Shown: in pieces, positions 49,100 to 57,267 of the stretch | How the letters are laid out: every line of letters starts with the position of its first letter | Numbering within the stretch: position 1 is the first letter of the stretch | Assembly (NCBI RefSeq): GCF_031453555.1 | Contig: NZ_JAVIZM010000001.1 | Location: forward strand, 936,001-1,000,000 | DNA: 64,000 bases | Direction: 5' to 3' | Origin: Bacillus sp. SLBN-46 | Lineage (GTDB): Bacteria; Bacillota; Bacilli; Bacillales; Cytobacillaceae | Position numbers and translations under genes: made by a program | The notes under the pieces: model-generated | Databases searched by the model: none | What the model was told of the DNA's origin: nothing | What the model saw: the letters and a program-made list of their open reading frames with translations, nothing else

Positions 49100-49723
49100 A
49101 TGAATCTTCAACTAGCCCTTGACCGCTTAACGCGGGATGAGTGCTTTCAGCTTTTGCAAGAAACAGAAGCCTTTGTGGATTGGATAGAGGTAGGTACCGG
49201 AGTAATCAAGGAATACGGAATGGCCATTATTCGGGAGATTAAAGAGACTTACCCACATAAAGTGGTTGTTGCTGATATGAAAACCTGTGACGCTGGGATG
49301 CATGAGGCAATTCAAGCATTTGAGGCAGGTGCAGATATTACGACCGTGATGGCCTTTTCTGCTGATAAGACGATCTTGGATACGCTTGAAGTGGCGAAAA
49401 CCTATAACAAGCGGATCATGATTGATCTATTGGGAGTAACCGATCGTAACCGACTGGTTGAATTGCAGCAGCTAGGAGTGGACCTGGTGAGTCTCCATTT
49501 TGGCAAGGATATGCAGACAGAAGGCGAACTGGGTGCTGAGCAATTAGCCTTCACACATGGCTTTGATCAATTTGATGTGGCAGTTGCAGGTGGAATCAAC
49601 GCAGATTCCCTTCCAGCGGTATTACAAATTCAGCCTGATACCATTATCGTTGGCAGTACGATCACGAAGGCTGATATTCCAGCAGAAGCTGCTGCTGTCA
49701 TGAAAGGACTGTTACCACGATGA
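49100..49723 (+). CDS. hxlA: 3-hexulose-6-phosphate synthase or related OMP-decarboxylase-fold enzyme
   Basis: 207 residues. A (beta/alpha)8 enzyme of the OMPDC suprafamily, with the D-x-K-x-x-D motif in VVADMKTCDAGMHEA and AFEAGADITTVMAF. HPS condenses formaldehyde with ribulose-5-phosphate. The paired isomerase gene overlaps by 4 bases, which strongly favours HPS over 3-keto-L-gulonate-6-phosphate decarboxylase, though the latter family is very similar. Being in a KDG operon is unusual. The ATG is preceded by GGTGAGAG. Confidence 0.8.
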   Translation: MNLQLALDRLTRDECFQLLQETEAFVDWIEVGTGVIKEYGMAIIREIKETYPHKVVVADMKTCDAGMHEAIQAFEAGADITTVMAFSADKTILDTLEVAKTYNKRIMIDLLGVTDRNRLVELQQLGVDLVSLHFGKDMQTEGELGAEQLAFTHGFDQFDVAVAGGINADSLPAVLQIQPDTIIVGSTITKADIPAEAAAVMKGLLPR

Positions 49724-50277
49724 AATCTATTATTACTACAGTGGTGAATGAAATCTCCACTGTCATTGGCCAAATCAGCGAGGAAGAAGCGCTCCATTTA
49801 TCCAAGCATCTACGAGAGGCAAAGCGAATCTTTGTTTATGGTGAAGGCCGCTCGGGTTTAATGGGAAAGGCCTTTGCGATGCGACTTATGCACGGCGGAT
49901 TTCCTGTTTATGTGATTGGTGAAACGGTAACACCCAGTATCGAAGCAGATGATTTATTAGTAGCCATCTCTGGATCAGGGTCAACAGGAGCCATCCTACA
50001 ATATGCATCAAAATCAAAAGAGCTTGGTGCCAAAGTCTTTCTTGTTACGACAAATAGAGATTCTAAGATTGCTTCTATCTGTGACGGGATTCTTGTGATT
50101 CCCGCCGCAACCAAATACCGGAGACCAAGTGAACCACAGACGATTCAACCCCTTGGGAATCAATTTGATCAATCTGTTCACCTCGTTCTAGACGCGATTA
50201 TCATTGGGACTTTACAAACAGAGGATCAAGATTCTACCTATGGTGAAATGACTAAGCGGCATACGAACCTTGAATAG
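49720..50277 (+). CDS. hxlB: 6-phospho-3-hexuloisomerase (SIS domain)
   Basis: 185 residues. A single SIS domain (LSKHLREAKRIFVYGEGRSGLMGKAFAMRLMHGG..., VGE-TVTPSI, LVAISGSGSTGAIL, VTTNRDSKIASICDG) that isomerises hexulose-6-phosphate to fructose-6-phosphate. It overlaps hxlA by 4 bases and acts with it in ribulose monophosphate formaldehyde fixation, or in reverse to make ribulose-5-phosphate. Confidence 0.85.
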   Translation: MKSIITTVVNEISTVIGQISEEEALHLSKHLREAKRIFVYGEGRSGLMGKAFAMRLMHGGFPVYVIGETVTPSIEADDLLVAISGSGSTGAILQYASKSKELGAKVFLVTTNRDSKIASICDGILVIPAATKYRRPSEPQTIQPLGNQFDQSVHLVLDAIIIGTLQTEDQDSTYGEMTKRHTNLE

Positions 50278-50309
50278 GTAACTTTTTTACAAAAGGGGAT
50301 GGTTTAGAA

Positions 50310-50960
50310 GTGAATGTAGTCAATTTCATTAAAGAAAATCCAATAGTGGCAGTTATACGCGAAGCGACTCCTGGAAATATCCTCCCAATTGTAAACGCTT
50401 TATATAAGGGCGGAGTTAAAGTAGTTGAGATCACTGCGGAAACGCCAAAAGTGATGACCATGATTGAAAAAGTGACAGATGAATTTTGTGATCAGGTTCT
50501 AGTTGGTGCGGGTACCGTTTTGGACCCTGAAACGGCTAGAGCAGCCATCATGGCAGGAAGTACATTTATTGTTTCTCCATCACTGAATCCTGAAACAATA
50601 AAAATGACAAAGCGTTATGGAGTAACCAGCATACCAGGAGCATTAACACCAACAGAGATTTTGACAGCTTATGAACACGGTGCCGATATGATTAAAGTTT
50701 TTCCAGCTAATGCCTTTGGTCCAGGCTATGTAAAAAATATTCATGGACCCTTCCCGCATATTCCATTAATGGTTACGGGAGGAATAAATCAAGGAAATGT
50801 CCTTGAGTACATGGGCAGCGGTGCTTTAGCAGTTGGAGTGGGAAGCAACTTAGTTGATCCTAAGCTTTTAAAAAGTGATGAGGATTATCACGCCTTAACT
50901 AGCAAAGCACGTGCATACACAGAGGTTGTTAGCAAAAATAATATACTTATAAAAAAGTAG
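50310..50960 (+). CDS. kdgA: 2-keto-3-deoxy-6-phosphogluconate aldolase
   Basis: 216 residues, a class I aldolase (KDPG/KHG family). NPIVAVIREATPGNILPI carries the first conserved segment, TAETP and LVGAGTVLDPETARAAIMAGSTFIVSP carry the active-site residues, and MIKVFPANAFGPGYVKN carries the Schiff-base Lys. It yields pyruvate and glyceraldehyde-3-phosphate. GTG start at 50310 after AAAAGGGGATGG. Part of the kdg operon, upstream of the TRAP transporter. Confidence 0.92.
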   Translation: MNVVNFIKENPIVAVIREATPGNILPIVNALYKGGVKVVEITAETPKVMTMIEKVTDEFCDQVLVGAGTVLDPETARAAIMAGSTFIVSPSLNPETIKMTKRYGVTSIPGALTPTEILTAYEHGADMIKVFPANAFGPGYVKNIHGPFPHIPLMVTGGINQGNVLEYMGSGALAVGVGSNLVDPKLLKSDEDYHALTSKARAYTEVVSKNNILIKK

Positions 50961-50974
50961 GGGGAGCTAGTAAA

Positions 50975-52018
50975 ATGAAAAAATTATTCTCATTATCCTT
51001 TGCATTACTTTTAGCATTATCTGTTGTTTTAGCAGGCTGTAGCAGTAAGGAAACTGGAACAAAGAGTACGGGTGAAGCTGATGGTGCAGCTAAAAAGATT
51101 AAGCTCGTTGCTGCTCATAACCAAACATCTCCGGATAACCCATATCAAGTTGGTCTTTTAAAGTTCAAAGAAGTGGCTGAAAGTAAGTCAAAAGGGAACA
51201 TTGAAGTGGAAGTTCATGCGGGAACGATTGGAACAGAAGAGGCTGAATTAGTACAGAAGCTTAAGTTAGGCGCTGCGGATGTAGTATTAGTATCTCCTGG
51301 ATTTATGACACAAACAGGAATTAAAGAAGTTGATTTGTTAGCGTTACCATACCTATTCGATAGCTACGAGCACTGGGAAAAAGTTGTAGATGGTAAAGTC
51401 GGCGAAGACATCACGAAGTTAATCAATGAAAAGTCTAATAACGATTTCAAAATTGTAGGTTACTGGTCTGCTGGTGTAAGACATTATTATGGTAAAAAGC
51501 CAATTAACAAAATGAGCGATTTAAAAGGGTTAACATTTAGAACACAAACTTCTGGTGTTGTGGCTGATTACTGGAAACAAGCTGGTGCCATTCCTACATC
51601 TATTGCTTGGGGCGAACTATACCAAGCATTACAGCAAAACGTTGTAGATTCATCTGAAAATTCTTATCCGTATTTTGTACAACAAAATCACCACAAGACG
51701 AAGAATGGTAAATACATCACTGAAACAGGCCATGATTACACAACAAGATTCTTATTAGTAAATGGCAAGAAGTTTGACTCTTATACGAAAGAACAGAAAG
51801 AAATTATTTTAGAAGCAGCAAAGGCTTCTGTTGAAGCAGAAAGAGCTTCTGTTATTGCTCAAGAAAGCGAATATAAAGAAAAAGCGATTGCTGAAGGAGC
51901 AGTTGTAAACGAGATTGATCGTGCACCATTTATTAAACTTGCAGAGCCGTTACAAGACAAGGCTGCAAAGGATATGGGCGTGGAAAAATTATTAAAAGAA
52001 ATCAGAGACTTAAAGTAA
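50975..52018 (+). CDS. TRAP transporter substrate-binding lipoprotein (DctP type)
   Basis: 347 residues. Lipoprotein signal with SVVLAGC lipobox, then the DctP fold (KLVAAHNQTSPDNPYQVGLLKFKEVAESKS..., GTIGTEEAELVQKLKLGAADVVLVSP, conserved GELYQALQQNVVDSSENSYPYF). In this operon the ligand is probably an aldonate, uronate or unsaturated galacturonate/glucuronate derivative. GGGGGAG precedes the ATG. The gene is followed by a hairpin that may raise its level over the permease genes. Confidence 0.9.
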   Translation: MKKLFSLSFALLLALSVVLAGCSSKETGTKSTGEADGAAKKIKLVAAHNQTSPDNPYQVGLLKFKEVAESKSKGNIEVEVHAGTIGTEEAELVQKLKLGAADVVLVSPGFMTQTGIKEVDLLALPYLFDSYEHWEKVVDGKVGEDITKLINEKSNNDFKIVGYWSAGVRHYYGKKPINKMSDLKGLTFRTQTSGVVADYWKQAGAIPTSIAWGELYQALQQNVVDSSENSYPYFVQQNHHKTKNGKYITETGHDYTTRFLLVNGKKFDSYTKEQKEIILEAAKASVEAERASVIAQESEYKEKAIAEGAVVNEIDRAPFIKLAEPLQDKAAKDMGVEKLLKEIRDLK

Positions 52019-52033
52019 ATAGATTGAATGGAT

Positions 52034-52057
52034 AAAGGGAAGATGTGTCTTCCCTTT
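52034..52057 (+). terminator. intercistronic hairpin between dctP- and dctQ-like genes
   Basis: Perfect 10-bp stem AAAGGGAAGA / TCTTCCCTTT with a TGTG loop. No long T run follows, so it is more likely a stabiliser or partial attenuator than a full terminator. Confidence 0.6.
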
Positions 52058-52086
52058 AATCCTAAACAAGGGGGGAAACGATAAGC

Positions 52087-52563
52087 ATGATCAAAATTCT
52101 TGAGAAGATTCAGCTTACCATCGGTGTTTTAAGCTTATCGATCTTTTTTATCACCATTATCATTCAAATTGCCACCAGGCATTTGGGTATTCCGGTTATT
52201 TGGACGGAGGAAGTGGCGAATTATTCATTCATTTGGTCTGTCTTTATGGGAGCAGCGGTGATGCTGAATCGAAAAGAACATTTTAGCTTTGACTTTTTAT
52301 TGCAAAAGCTTAACGGGGTATCAAAAACGACTTTATTAATGGTGATTGATACAATCGTATTCTTATTTGCTGTCGCTCTTTTCTATTATGGAATCGAGGC
52401 TGTACAGAATTTTTGGACGTATAATTGGACCTCTTTACCAGCGATGAAAATGGGCTATGTATGGATTTCTATCCCGATTACAGGGCTTACAATGGCCATT
52501 TATTCTCTTAATCATTTGATTAGTAGCTTCAAAGAAATAAAGAGAGGGGGGGCTAAGGTATGA
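52087..52563 (+). CDS. TRAP transporter small permease (DctQ type)
   Basis: 158 residues with four membrane segments (for example LTIGVLSLSIFFITIIIQI and LLMVIDTIVFLFAVALFYYG) and the DctQ feature WTEEVANYSFIWSVFMGAAVMLNRKEHF. It pairs with the large permease whose ATG overlaps its stop (ATGA). Confidence 0.9.
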   Translation: MIKILEKIQLTIGVLSLSIFFITIIIQIATRHLGIPVIWTEEVANYSFIWSVFMGAAVMLNRKEHFSFDFLLQKLNGVSKTTLLMVIDTIVFLFAVALFYYGIEAVQNFWTYNWTSLPAMKMGYVWISIPITGLTMAIYSLNHLISSFKEIKRGGAKV

Positions 52564-53852
52564 CGGCAATTCTTTTAGTCGCATTGTTTCTCATCCTCAT
52601 GTTGATCGGAGTTCCTATTGCATTTGTTATTGGGATTGTTGCTTTGTTGGGAATCTTTACAGTCCCATATATTCCAGAAGTAACTGTACCGATGAAAATG
52701 CTAAATGGAATCAATTCCTTTGTCCTGCTTGCGGTGCCACTCTTTATTCTGGCGGCGAACTTAATGAATAGTGGAAAAATATCACAAAAGTTGATTGACC
52801 TTTCAATGGCGATTGTCGGCCATATTAGAGGCGGTTTAGCCCATGCTAATATCCTTGTATCGATGATTTTTGCAGGTGTTTCTGGTGCTGCACAAGCTGA
52901 TACTGCAGGTGTAGGTAAAATCTTAATCCCTAATATGAAGAAACAAGGTTATGACACGGAAACAGCGGTTGGAGTAACAGCAGCCTCTTCTACTATAGGT
53001 GTTATTATTCCGCCTAGTATTCCAATGATCATTTTTGCTGGTTTAACCAATGCGTCGATTGGAGCATTGTTCTTAGGCGGGATTATCCCAGGAATTTTAA
53101 TCGGATTGGGAATGATGCTTTTCGTCTATTTTAGAGCAATCAAGAAAGGCTATCCAAAGTCTGAAAGAGCGAAAATGAAGGAATTTTTAAAATTGGTTTA
53201 TGAAACGATCCCAGCTTTAATTACGCCATTTATTATCATTGGTGGGATTATTACAGGGTTTTTTACTGCTACAGAAGCAGCGGCAGTAGCCTCACTTTAT
53301 ACATTAATTATTAGTATGTTTTTCTATAAAACAATTAAGCTTTCTGATTTGCCTAAGATTTTGACTGATACACTTGCATTAAGCTCGCTTTCACTTTTTG
53401 CCCTTGCAGCCGCAAGTGCACTTGGTGAGTTATTGAGTTACTATCAATTATCAACGATGGCCCAGGAATTCTTTGTAAATAATGTTGGAGCTAAGTGGGT
53501 ATTTATTTTAATTCTTATCGCTTTCTTCTTGTTTATTGGAACGTTTATGGATGCCATCCCAGCTATGATTCTCTTCGTTCCAGTTATTTTGCCTACGGCT
53601 ACACATTTTGGAATGACGCCTGTTCATTTAGGTCTTATTGTCGTCATTACATTAGCCATTGGACTCGTTACGCCGCCTTACGGATTATGTTTATTGTTGG
53701 CCGGAAAAATTGGGGAGTTGAGTATTGAAAAGTCGCTCTCAGCAGTTATGCCATATATAGCCATTATTCTTGTCGTCCTTATTTTTGTAGCCTTTTTCCC
53801 AAGCATTGCATTCTTTGTGCCAAAGCTCATCAATCCAGGATTATTTTTATAA
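52560..53852 (+). CDS. TRAP transporter large permease (DctM type)
   Basis: 430 residues with about 11-12 membrane helices. Family signatures include GVPIAFVIGIVALLGI, AVPLFILAANLMNSGKI, FAGVSGAAQADTAGVGKILIPNMKKQGY, PPSIPMIIFAGLTNASIGALFLGGIIPG and TPPYGLCLLLAGKIG. Carries sodium- or proton-coupled sugar-acid import with the two genes before it. Confidence 0.92.
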   Translation: MTAILLVALFLILMLIGVPIAFVIGIVALLGIFTVPYIPEVTVPMKMLNGINSFVLLAVPLFILAANLMNSGKISQKLIDLSMAIVGHIRGGLAHANILVSMIFAGVSGAAQADTAGVGKILIPNMKKQGYDTETAVGVTAASSTIGVIIPPSIPMIIFAGLTNASIGALFLGGIIPGILIGLGMMLFVYFRAIKKGYPKSERAKMKEFLKLVYETIPALITPFIIIGGIITGFFTATEAAAVASLYTLIISMFFYKTIKLSDLPKILTDTLALSSLSLFALAAASALGELLSYYQLSTMAQEFFVNNVGAKWVFILILIAFFLFIGTFMDAIPAMILFVPVILPTATHFGMTPVHLGLIVVITLAIGLVTPPYGLCLLLAGKIGELSIEKSLSAVMPYIAIILVVLIFVAFFPSIAFFVPKLINPGLFL

Positions 53853-53892
53853 AACGTTGTTGTTGAATTGGCATACATTTTAGGAGGACATC

Positions 53893-54174
53893 ATGGTAAA
53901 AAGAGAAATTTTAAGTAGCGACGGTTCACTTATGTTAGTAAAAGTTCAATTGGCTAAAGGGTTTATCGGTGATGTGGATCAGCATCCTGAAGAACAAATC
54001 AGCTATATTGAAAAAGGAAAAGTAGAATTTGAAGTAAATGGTGAAAAGAGAATCTTGGCTGAAGGTGATAAACAATATATCCCATCGAATGTTGTACACC
54101 AGGTCAAGGTTTTAGAGGAATGTGTGATTTTAGATATTTTCACTCCGATTCGCAGGGATTTAGTTCAGGGTTAA
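53893..54174 (+). CDS. cupin-domain protein, KdgF-like
   Basis: 93 residues, one conserved cupin barrel (FIGDVDQHPEEQISYIEKGKVEFEVNGEKRILAEGDKQYIPSNVVHQVKVLEE) with metal-binding His/Glu/His positions (H-P-E-E-Q, VVHQV). Small cupins in sugar-acid operons include KdgF, which linearises unsaturated uronates. That role suits the KDG operon, but the fold alone does not prove it. GAGGA precedes the ATG. It is the last gene of the operon. Confidence 0.72.
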   Translation: MVKREILSSDGSLMLVKVQLAKGFIGDVDQHPEEQISYIEKGKVEFEVNGEKRILAEGDKQYIPSNVVHQVKVLEECVILDIFTPIRRDLVQG

Positions 54175-54180
54175 AATGAA

Positions 54181-54205
54181 AGGAGGGGCATAGAAAGCCT
54201 CTCCT
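54181..54205. terminator. bidirectional terminator between the cupin gene and rpiA
   Basis: AGGAGGGGC / GCCTCTCCT stem (one G-U) with an ATAGAAA loop, followed by TATTTGTTTTT on the + strand. It overlaps the stop of the convergent rpiA. Confidence 0.7.
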
Positions 54206-54892
54206 TATTTGTTTTTATGAAGGACTTTTATTTGCTCATCCCCACCAATGATGACGGTGTCTGTCATTCCTATGAATAGACCGGTTTCTACGACTCCGAG
54301 TAACAGTTTTAGTTGGTTATGTAGTTCAGCGGGATTCGCAATGGTTTGAAAATGACAATCCAAAATATAATTACCATTATTAGAAACGAAGACGTTTCCT
54401 TCTCCAAGTCTTAATTGCGGGGTAGCGCCAAGTTTTGGCGATACTTTTGGCTGTTACTTCCCAGCCAAAGGGAACGACTTCAACAGGAAGAGGAAACTTC
54501 CCTAGTGTTGGTACTAATTTCGATTCGTCGGCGATGATGATAAGCTGCTTCGCATGGGCATCCACGAGCTTTTCTCGTAAAAGAGAACCGCCGCCACCCT
54601 TGGTTAAGTTGAAATTAGGATCAATTTCGTCCGCACCATCAATGGCGATATCGATACTTTGGACTTGCGAAAAATCGGTTAAAGGAATCTTGCATGCCTT
54701 GGCCCATCCTTCCGTACGTATAGAGGAAGGAATCCCTCTAACGGTAAGCCCTTGTTCTACTAATTCGCCTATCCTTTGTATGAGCCAGTAAACGGTTGAA
54801 CCTGAACCTAAGCCAATAGTCATTCCATCCTGAATAAATTCAGCCGCCTTTTCAGCAGCGGCCTTCTTCCTTAACTCAGTTGAACTTAACAT
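54205..54892 (-). pseudogene. rpiA: ribose-5-phosphate isomerase A, frameshifted
   Basis: The N-terminal part (MLSSTELRKKAAAEKAAEFIQDGMTIGLGSGSTVYWLI..., AIDGADEID, TKGGGGSLLREKLV) is intact RpiA. At about 54433-54436 a run of four A on the minus strand (GCCAAAACTTGG) throws the frame, giving WRYPAIKTWRRKR and a stop near 54380. Removing one A restores LGATPQLRLGEGNVFVSNNGNYILD and the normal end GGDEQIKVLHKNK. So either a real one-base insertion or a sequencing error. ATG at 54892 follows AGAGGTG. Interconverts ribose- and ribulose-5-phosphate when intact. Confidence 0.88.
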
Positions 54893-54931
54893 ATGGGTCA
54901 CCTCTTTTTTATATCAATCATACCATAATTT

Positions 54932-54975
54932 GGGGACAGTCCCCCAGCGCTTTAACGCGCCGGGGGACTGTCCCC
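54932..54975. repeat. REP-like palindrome, copy 15
   Basis: Arms GGGGACAGTCCCCC / GGGGGACTGTCCCC and loop AGCGCTTTAACGCGCC. It lies in the divergent region between rpiA and the GntR regulator gene, so it is at the 5' end of both genes. Confidence 0.92.
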
Positions 54976-55019
54976 TTTTGTACTTGTCACACAAATCCAT
55001 TTATTTTAAGATTTAACTC

Positions 55020-55046
55020 AGCCAGTGGGAGACTGACCCACTGGCT
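55020..55046. terminator. strong hairpin in the divergent region
   Basis: Perfect 10-bp stem AGCCAGTGGG / CCCACTGGCT with AGACTGA loop, followed by TTAT. Possibly an insulating terminator upstream of the gntR promoter. Confidence 0.5.
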
Positions 55047-55093
55047 TTATCTATAAGTCAATAAGTTTGAATTATTATAATATTATAAATATA

Positions 55094-55122
55094 TTGACGT
55101 TTCAGAAAAATTTATCTAAAAT
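55094..55122 (+). promoter_or_regulatory. sigma-A promoter of the GntR regulator gene
   Basis: TTGACG and TAAAAT with a 17-base spacer, 34 bases upstream of the TTG start at 55156. Confidence 0.7.
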
Positions 55123-55155
55123 AACCCTTATAGAATATATGAAGGGAGGGCTAGT

Positions 55156-55848
55156 TTGTCACATTCAAAAATGGGAGAAAAAGAGATTTATCAACTTTTA
55201 AAAAGCGCAATTTTTAATTCAGAACTTCCCCCGGGCACACAATTAGTTGAATCGTCCCTTGCTGAAGCATTTGGCGTGAGTCGAACCCCGATTCGGTCTG
55301 TTCTTTCCCGGCTGAAGTATGAATCTTTGGTTCGATTTATTCCCAATCGGGGGGCCTTTGTTTACTGCCCGACTCCTAAAGAAGCAGAGCAAATCTTTTT
55401 TGTTCGGCAGATTTTGGAACCGGAAGCTACTTATCTAGCTGCGCTTAATGCAAGTTCATCAGACCTTGAAAAGATGAACTTTTTCTTGAATCAAGAGGAA
55501 CAATGTTATCAGGAAAATCAAGCACAATTAGCATTGCAATCCATTCAGTCATTTCATCTGGCAGTGATTGAGGCTTGTAGGAACCCCTATCTTATTCAAT
55601 ACTTGCGTGAGATTCTATCATTAACGCATATTATTCTTACCTTTTATGACGTTTCAGAAACTAATACCACACATTCTAATCATGAGCATCGGGCTTTGTA
55701 TGATGCTATCTATCGACGAGACGCCGACCGAGCGAAACAACTTGCCGTCGAACACATTCCATTCATCATTAGTGATATTGACTTCACCAAAAAATTAAAT
55801 CACGCTTTATCGATTGACCAAATTATTACTCGGTACACATCCAAGTAA
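55156..55848 (+). CDS. GntR/FCD-family transcriptional regulator
   Basis: 230 residues. The winged helix (about 8-72: EKEIYQLLKSAIFNSELPPGTQLVESSLAEAFGVSRTPIRSVLSRLKYESLV) is joined to an FCD all-helical effector domain (EAEQIFFVRQILEPEATYLAALNA..., SFHLAVIEACRNPYLIQYL, HEHRALYDAIYRRDADRAKQLAVEHI) with metal-binding D/H residues. TTG start after GAAGGGAGGG. The operator candidate at 55863 follows the gene, directly before the aminotransferase gene, so it likely represses or activates the downstream operon. Confidence 0.88.
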   Translation: MSHSKMGEKEIYQLLKSAIFNSELPPGTQLVESSLAEAFGVSRTPIRSVLSRLKYESLVRFIPNRGAFVYCPTPKEAEQIFFVRQILEPEATYLAALNASSSDLEKMNFFLNQEEQCYQENQAQLALQSIQSFHLAVIEACRNPYLIQYLREILSLTHIILTFYDVSETNTTHSNHEHRALYDAIYRRDADRAKQLAVEHIPFIISDIDFTKKLNHALSIDQIITRYTSK

Positions 55849-55862
55849 TTTTTTAATCGGGT

Positions 55863-55878
55863 TGATTGTATACAATCA
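55863..55878 (+). promoter_or_regulatory. palindromic operator before the aminotransferase operon
   Basis: Perfect 16-bp palindrome TGATTGTATACAATCA, centre GTATAC, 14 bases after the regulator stop and 26 before the aminotransferase ATG. Its TTGTATACAA core is typical of FCD-type GntR operators. Confidence 0.7.
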
Positions 55879-55903
55879 TTGTACACATATAGGAGGATAC
55901 AAT

Positions 55904-57253
55904 ATGCCATTCATTAACATGAAAACAGCTGTACCTGGTCCGAAAGCCCAAGAGCTGTTAAAACGAAAGGAACAAGTGGTTGCACGTGGTCCGTCTAATA
56001 CAGTTTTGTCCTTTGCGGAAAAGGGTGAAGGTGCCCTATTAACAGATGTTGACGGAAATACATATATCGATTTTGCCGGTGCAATTGGAACATTAAACGT
56101 TGGCCATAGTCCAGCTCGTGTGGTCCAGGCATTAAAAAATCAGCTAGATCAGTATATTCATACATGTTTTAACGTCATGATGTATGAGCCTTATGTTGCC
56201 TTGGCAGAAGAATTAGTTCGAATTACTCCAGGGGATCATGCGAAGAAAGCCTTTTTCGCTAATAGTGGAGCAGAGGCAGTTGAAAATGCTGTTAAAATCG
56301 CAAGAAAGTATACAGGTCGTAAAGGGATTATCTCATTTGAACGCGGCTTCCATGGCCGGACGCTTCTCGCGATGTCCTTAACTAGTAAAGTAAAGCCATA
56401 TAAATATCAATTTGGACCTTTTGCCCCTGAGACATTCCGTGCTGGTTATCCGTATTATTTTCGTAGACCAGAAGGGATGACGGAGGATCAGCTTGATCAA
56501 GAACTGTTGAGAGAATTAGAGACTTTCTTCTTGGCAGAAGCGCCAACCGATGAAATCGCAGCTGTGATCATTGAGCCTGTTCAAGGGGAAGGTGGATTTG
56601 TCGTTCCTTCAAAAGCCTTTATGCAAGGGTTAAAGAAAATCTGTGAAAAATACGGCATCCTCTTTATCGCTGATGAAATTCAAACTGGGTTTGCCCGTAC
56701 AGGAACGATGTTCGCTATTGAGCAATTTGGGGTTGTACCTGATTTAATGACGTTATCGAAATCCTTAGGAGCAGGCCTTCCGATTTCTGCGGTAGTTGGA
56801 CGTTCGGAAATTATGGATGCTCCAGCACCTGGTGAAATTGGGGGTACCTATGGTGGAAGCCCGCTTGGCTGTGTAGCTGCTCTCGAAGTAATCAAAATCA
56901 TTGAGAATGATAGATTAGTAGAAAGATCCCAAACAATCGGAAAGGTATTAACCGAACGGTTTGAGAGTTTGCAGGCAAAATATCCACAAATGGGGGATGT
57001 CCGAGGCCTAGGTTCCATGATTGCGGTTGAATTCGTGAAAGATCCATTAACGAAAGAACCGGATAAAGAATCGGTCGCAAAAATTGTGGCCGTTGCCCAA
57101 CAAAAAGGGCTCATTCTTCTCAGTGCAGGCCTTTTCAGCAATTGTATTCGAGTGCTAGTTCCACTAGTAGTGACGGATGAGCAGCTAGATGAAGGGTTGG
57201 CTGTGTTGGAAGCAGCCATTTACGAAGTGCTGGGTCAACCAGTAAATGCTTAA
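55904..57253 (+). CDS. gabT: class III aminotransferase, 4-aminobutyrate aminotransferase-like
   Basis: 449 residues, PLP enzyme. Motifs: DGNTYIDFAGAIGTLNVGHSPARV, FFANSGAEAVENAVKIARKYTGR, ISFERGFHGRT, IIEPVQGEGGF, ADEIQTGFARTGTMFA with the Asp, and TLSKSLGAGLP with the PLP Lys (SKS). It looks like GABA/5-aminovalerate aminotransferases. ATG at 55904 follows AGGAGG. The presence of an aldehyde dehydrogenase 4 kb downstream fits an omega-amino acid to semialdehyde to acid pathway, but the true substrate is open. Confidence 0.85.
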   Translation: MPFINMKTAVPGPKAQELLKRKEQVVARGPSNTVLSFAEKGEGALLTDVDGNTYIDFAGAIGTLNVGHSPARVVQALKNQLDQYIHTCFNVMMYEPYVALAEELVRITPGDHAKKAFFANSGAEAVENAVKIARKYTGRKGIISFERGFHGRTLLAMSLTSKVKPYKYQFGPFAPETFRAGYPYYFRRPEGMTEDQLDQELLRELETFFLAEAPTDEIAAVIIEPVQGEGGFVVPSKAFMQGLKKICEKYGILFIADEIQTGFARTGTMFAIEQFGVVPDLMTLSKSLGAGLPISAVVGRSEIMDAPAPGEIGGTYGGSPLGCVAALEVIKIIENDRLVERSQTIGKVLTERFESLQAKYPQMGDVRGLGSMIAVEFVKDPLTKEPDKESVAKIVAVAQQKGLILLSAGLFSNCIRVLVPLVVTDEQLDEGLAVLEAAIYEVLGQPVNA

Positions 57254-57267
57254 AAGGAGGCTTGTCC

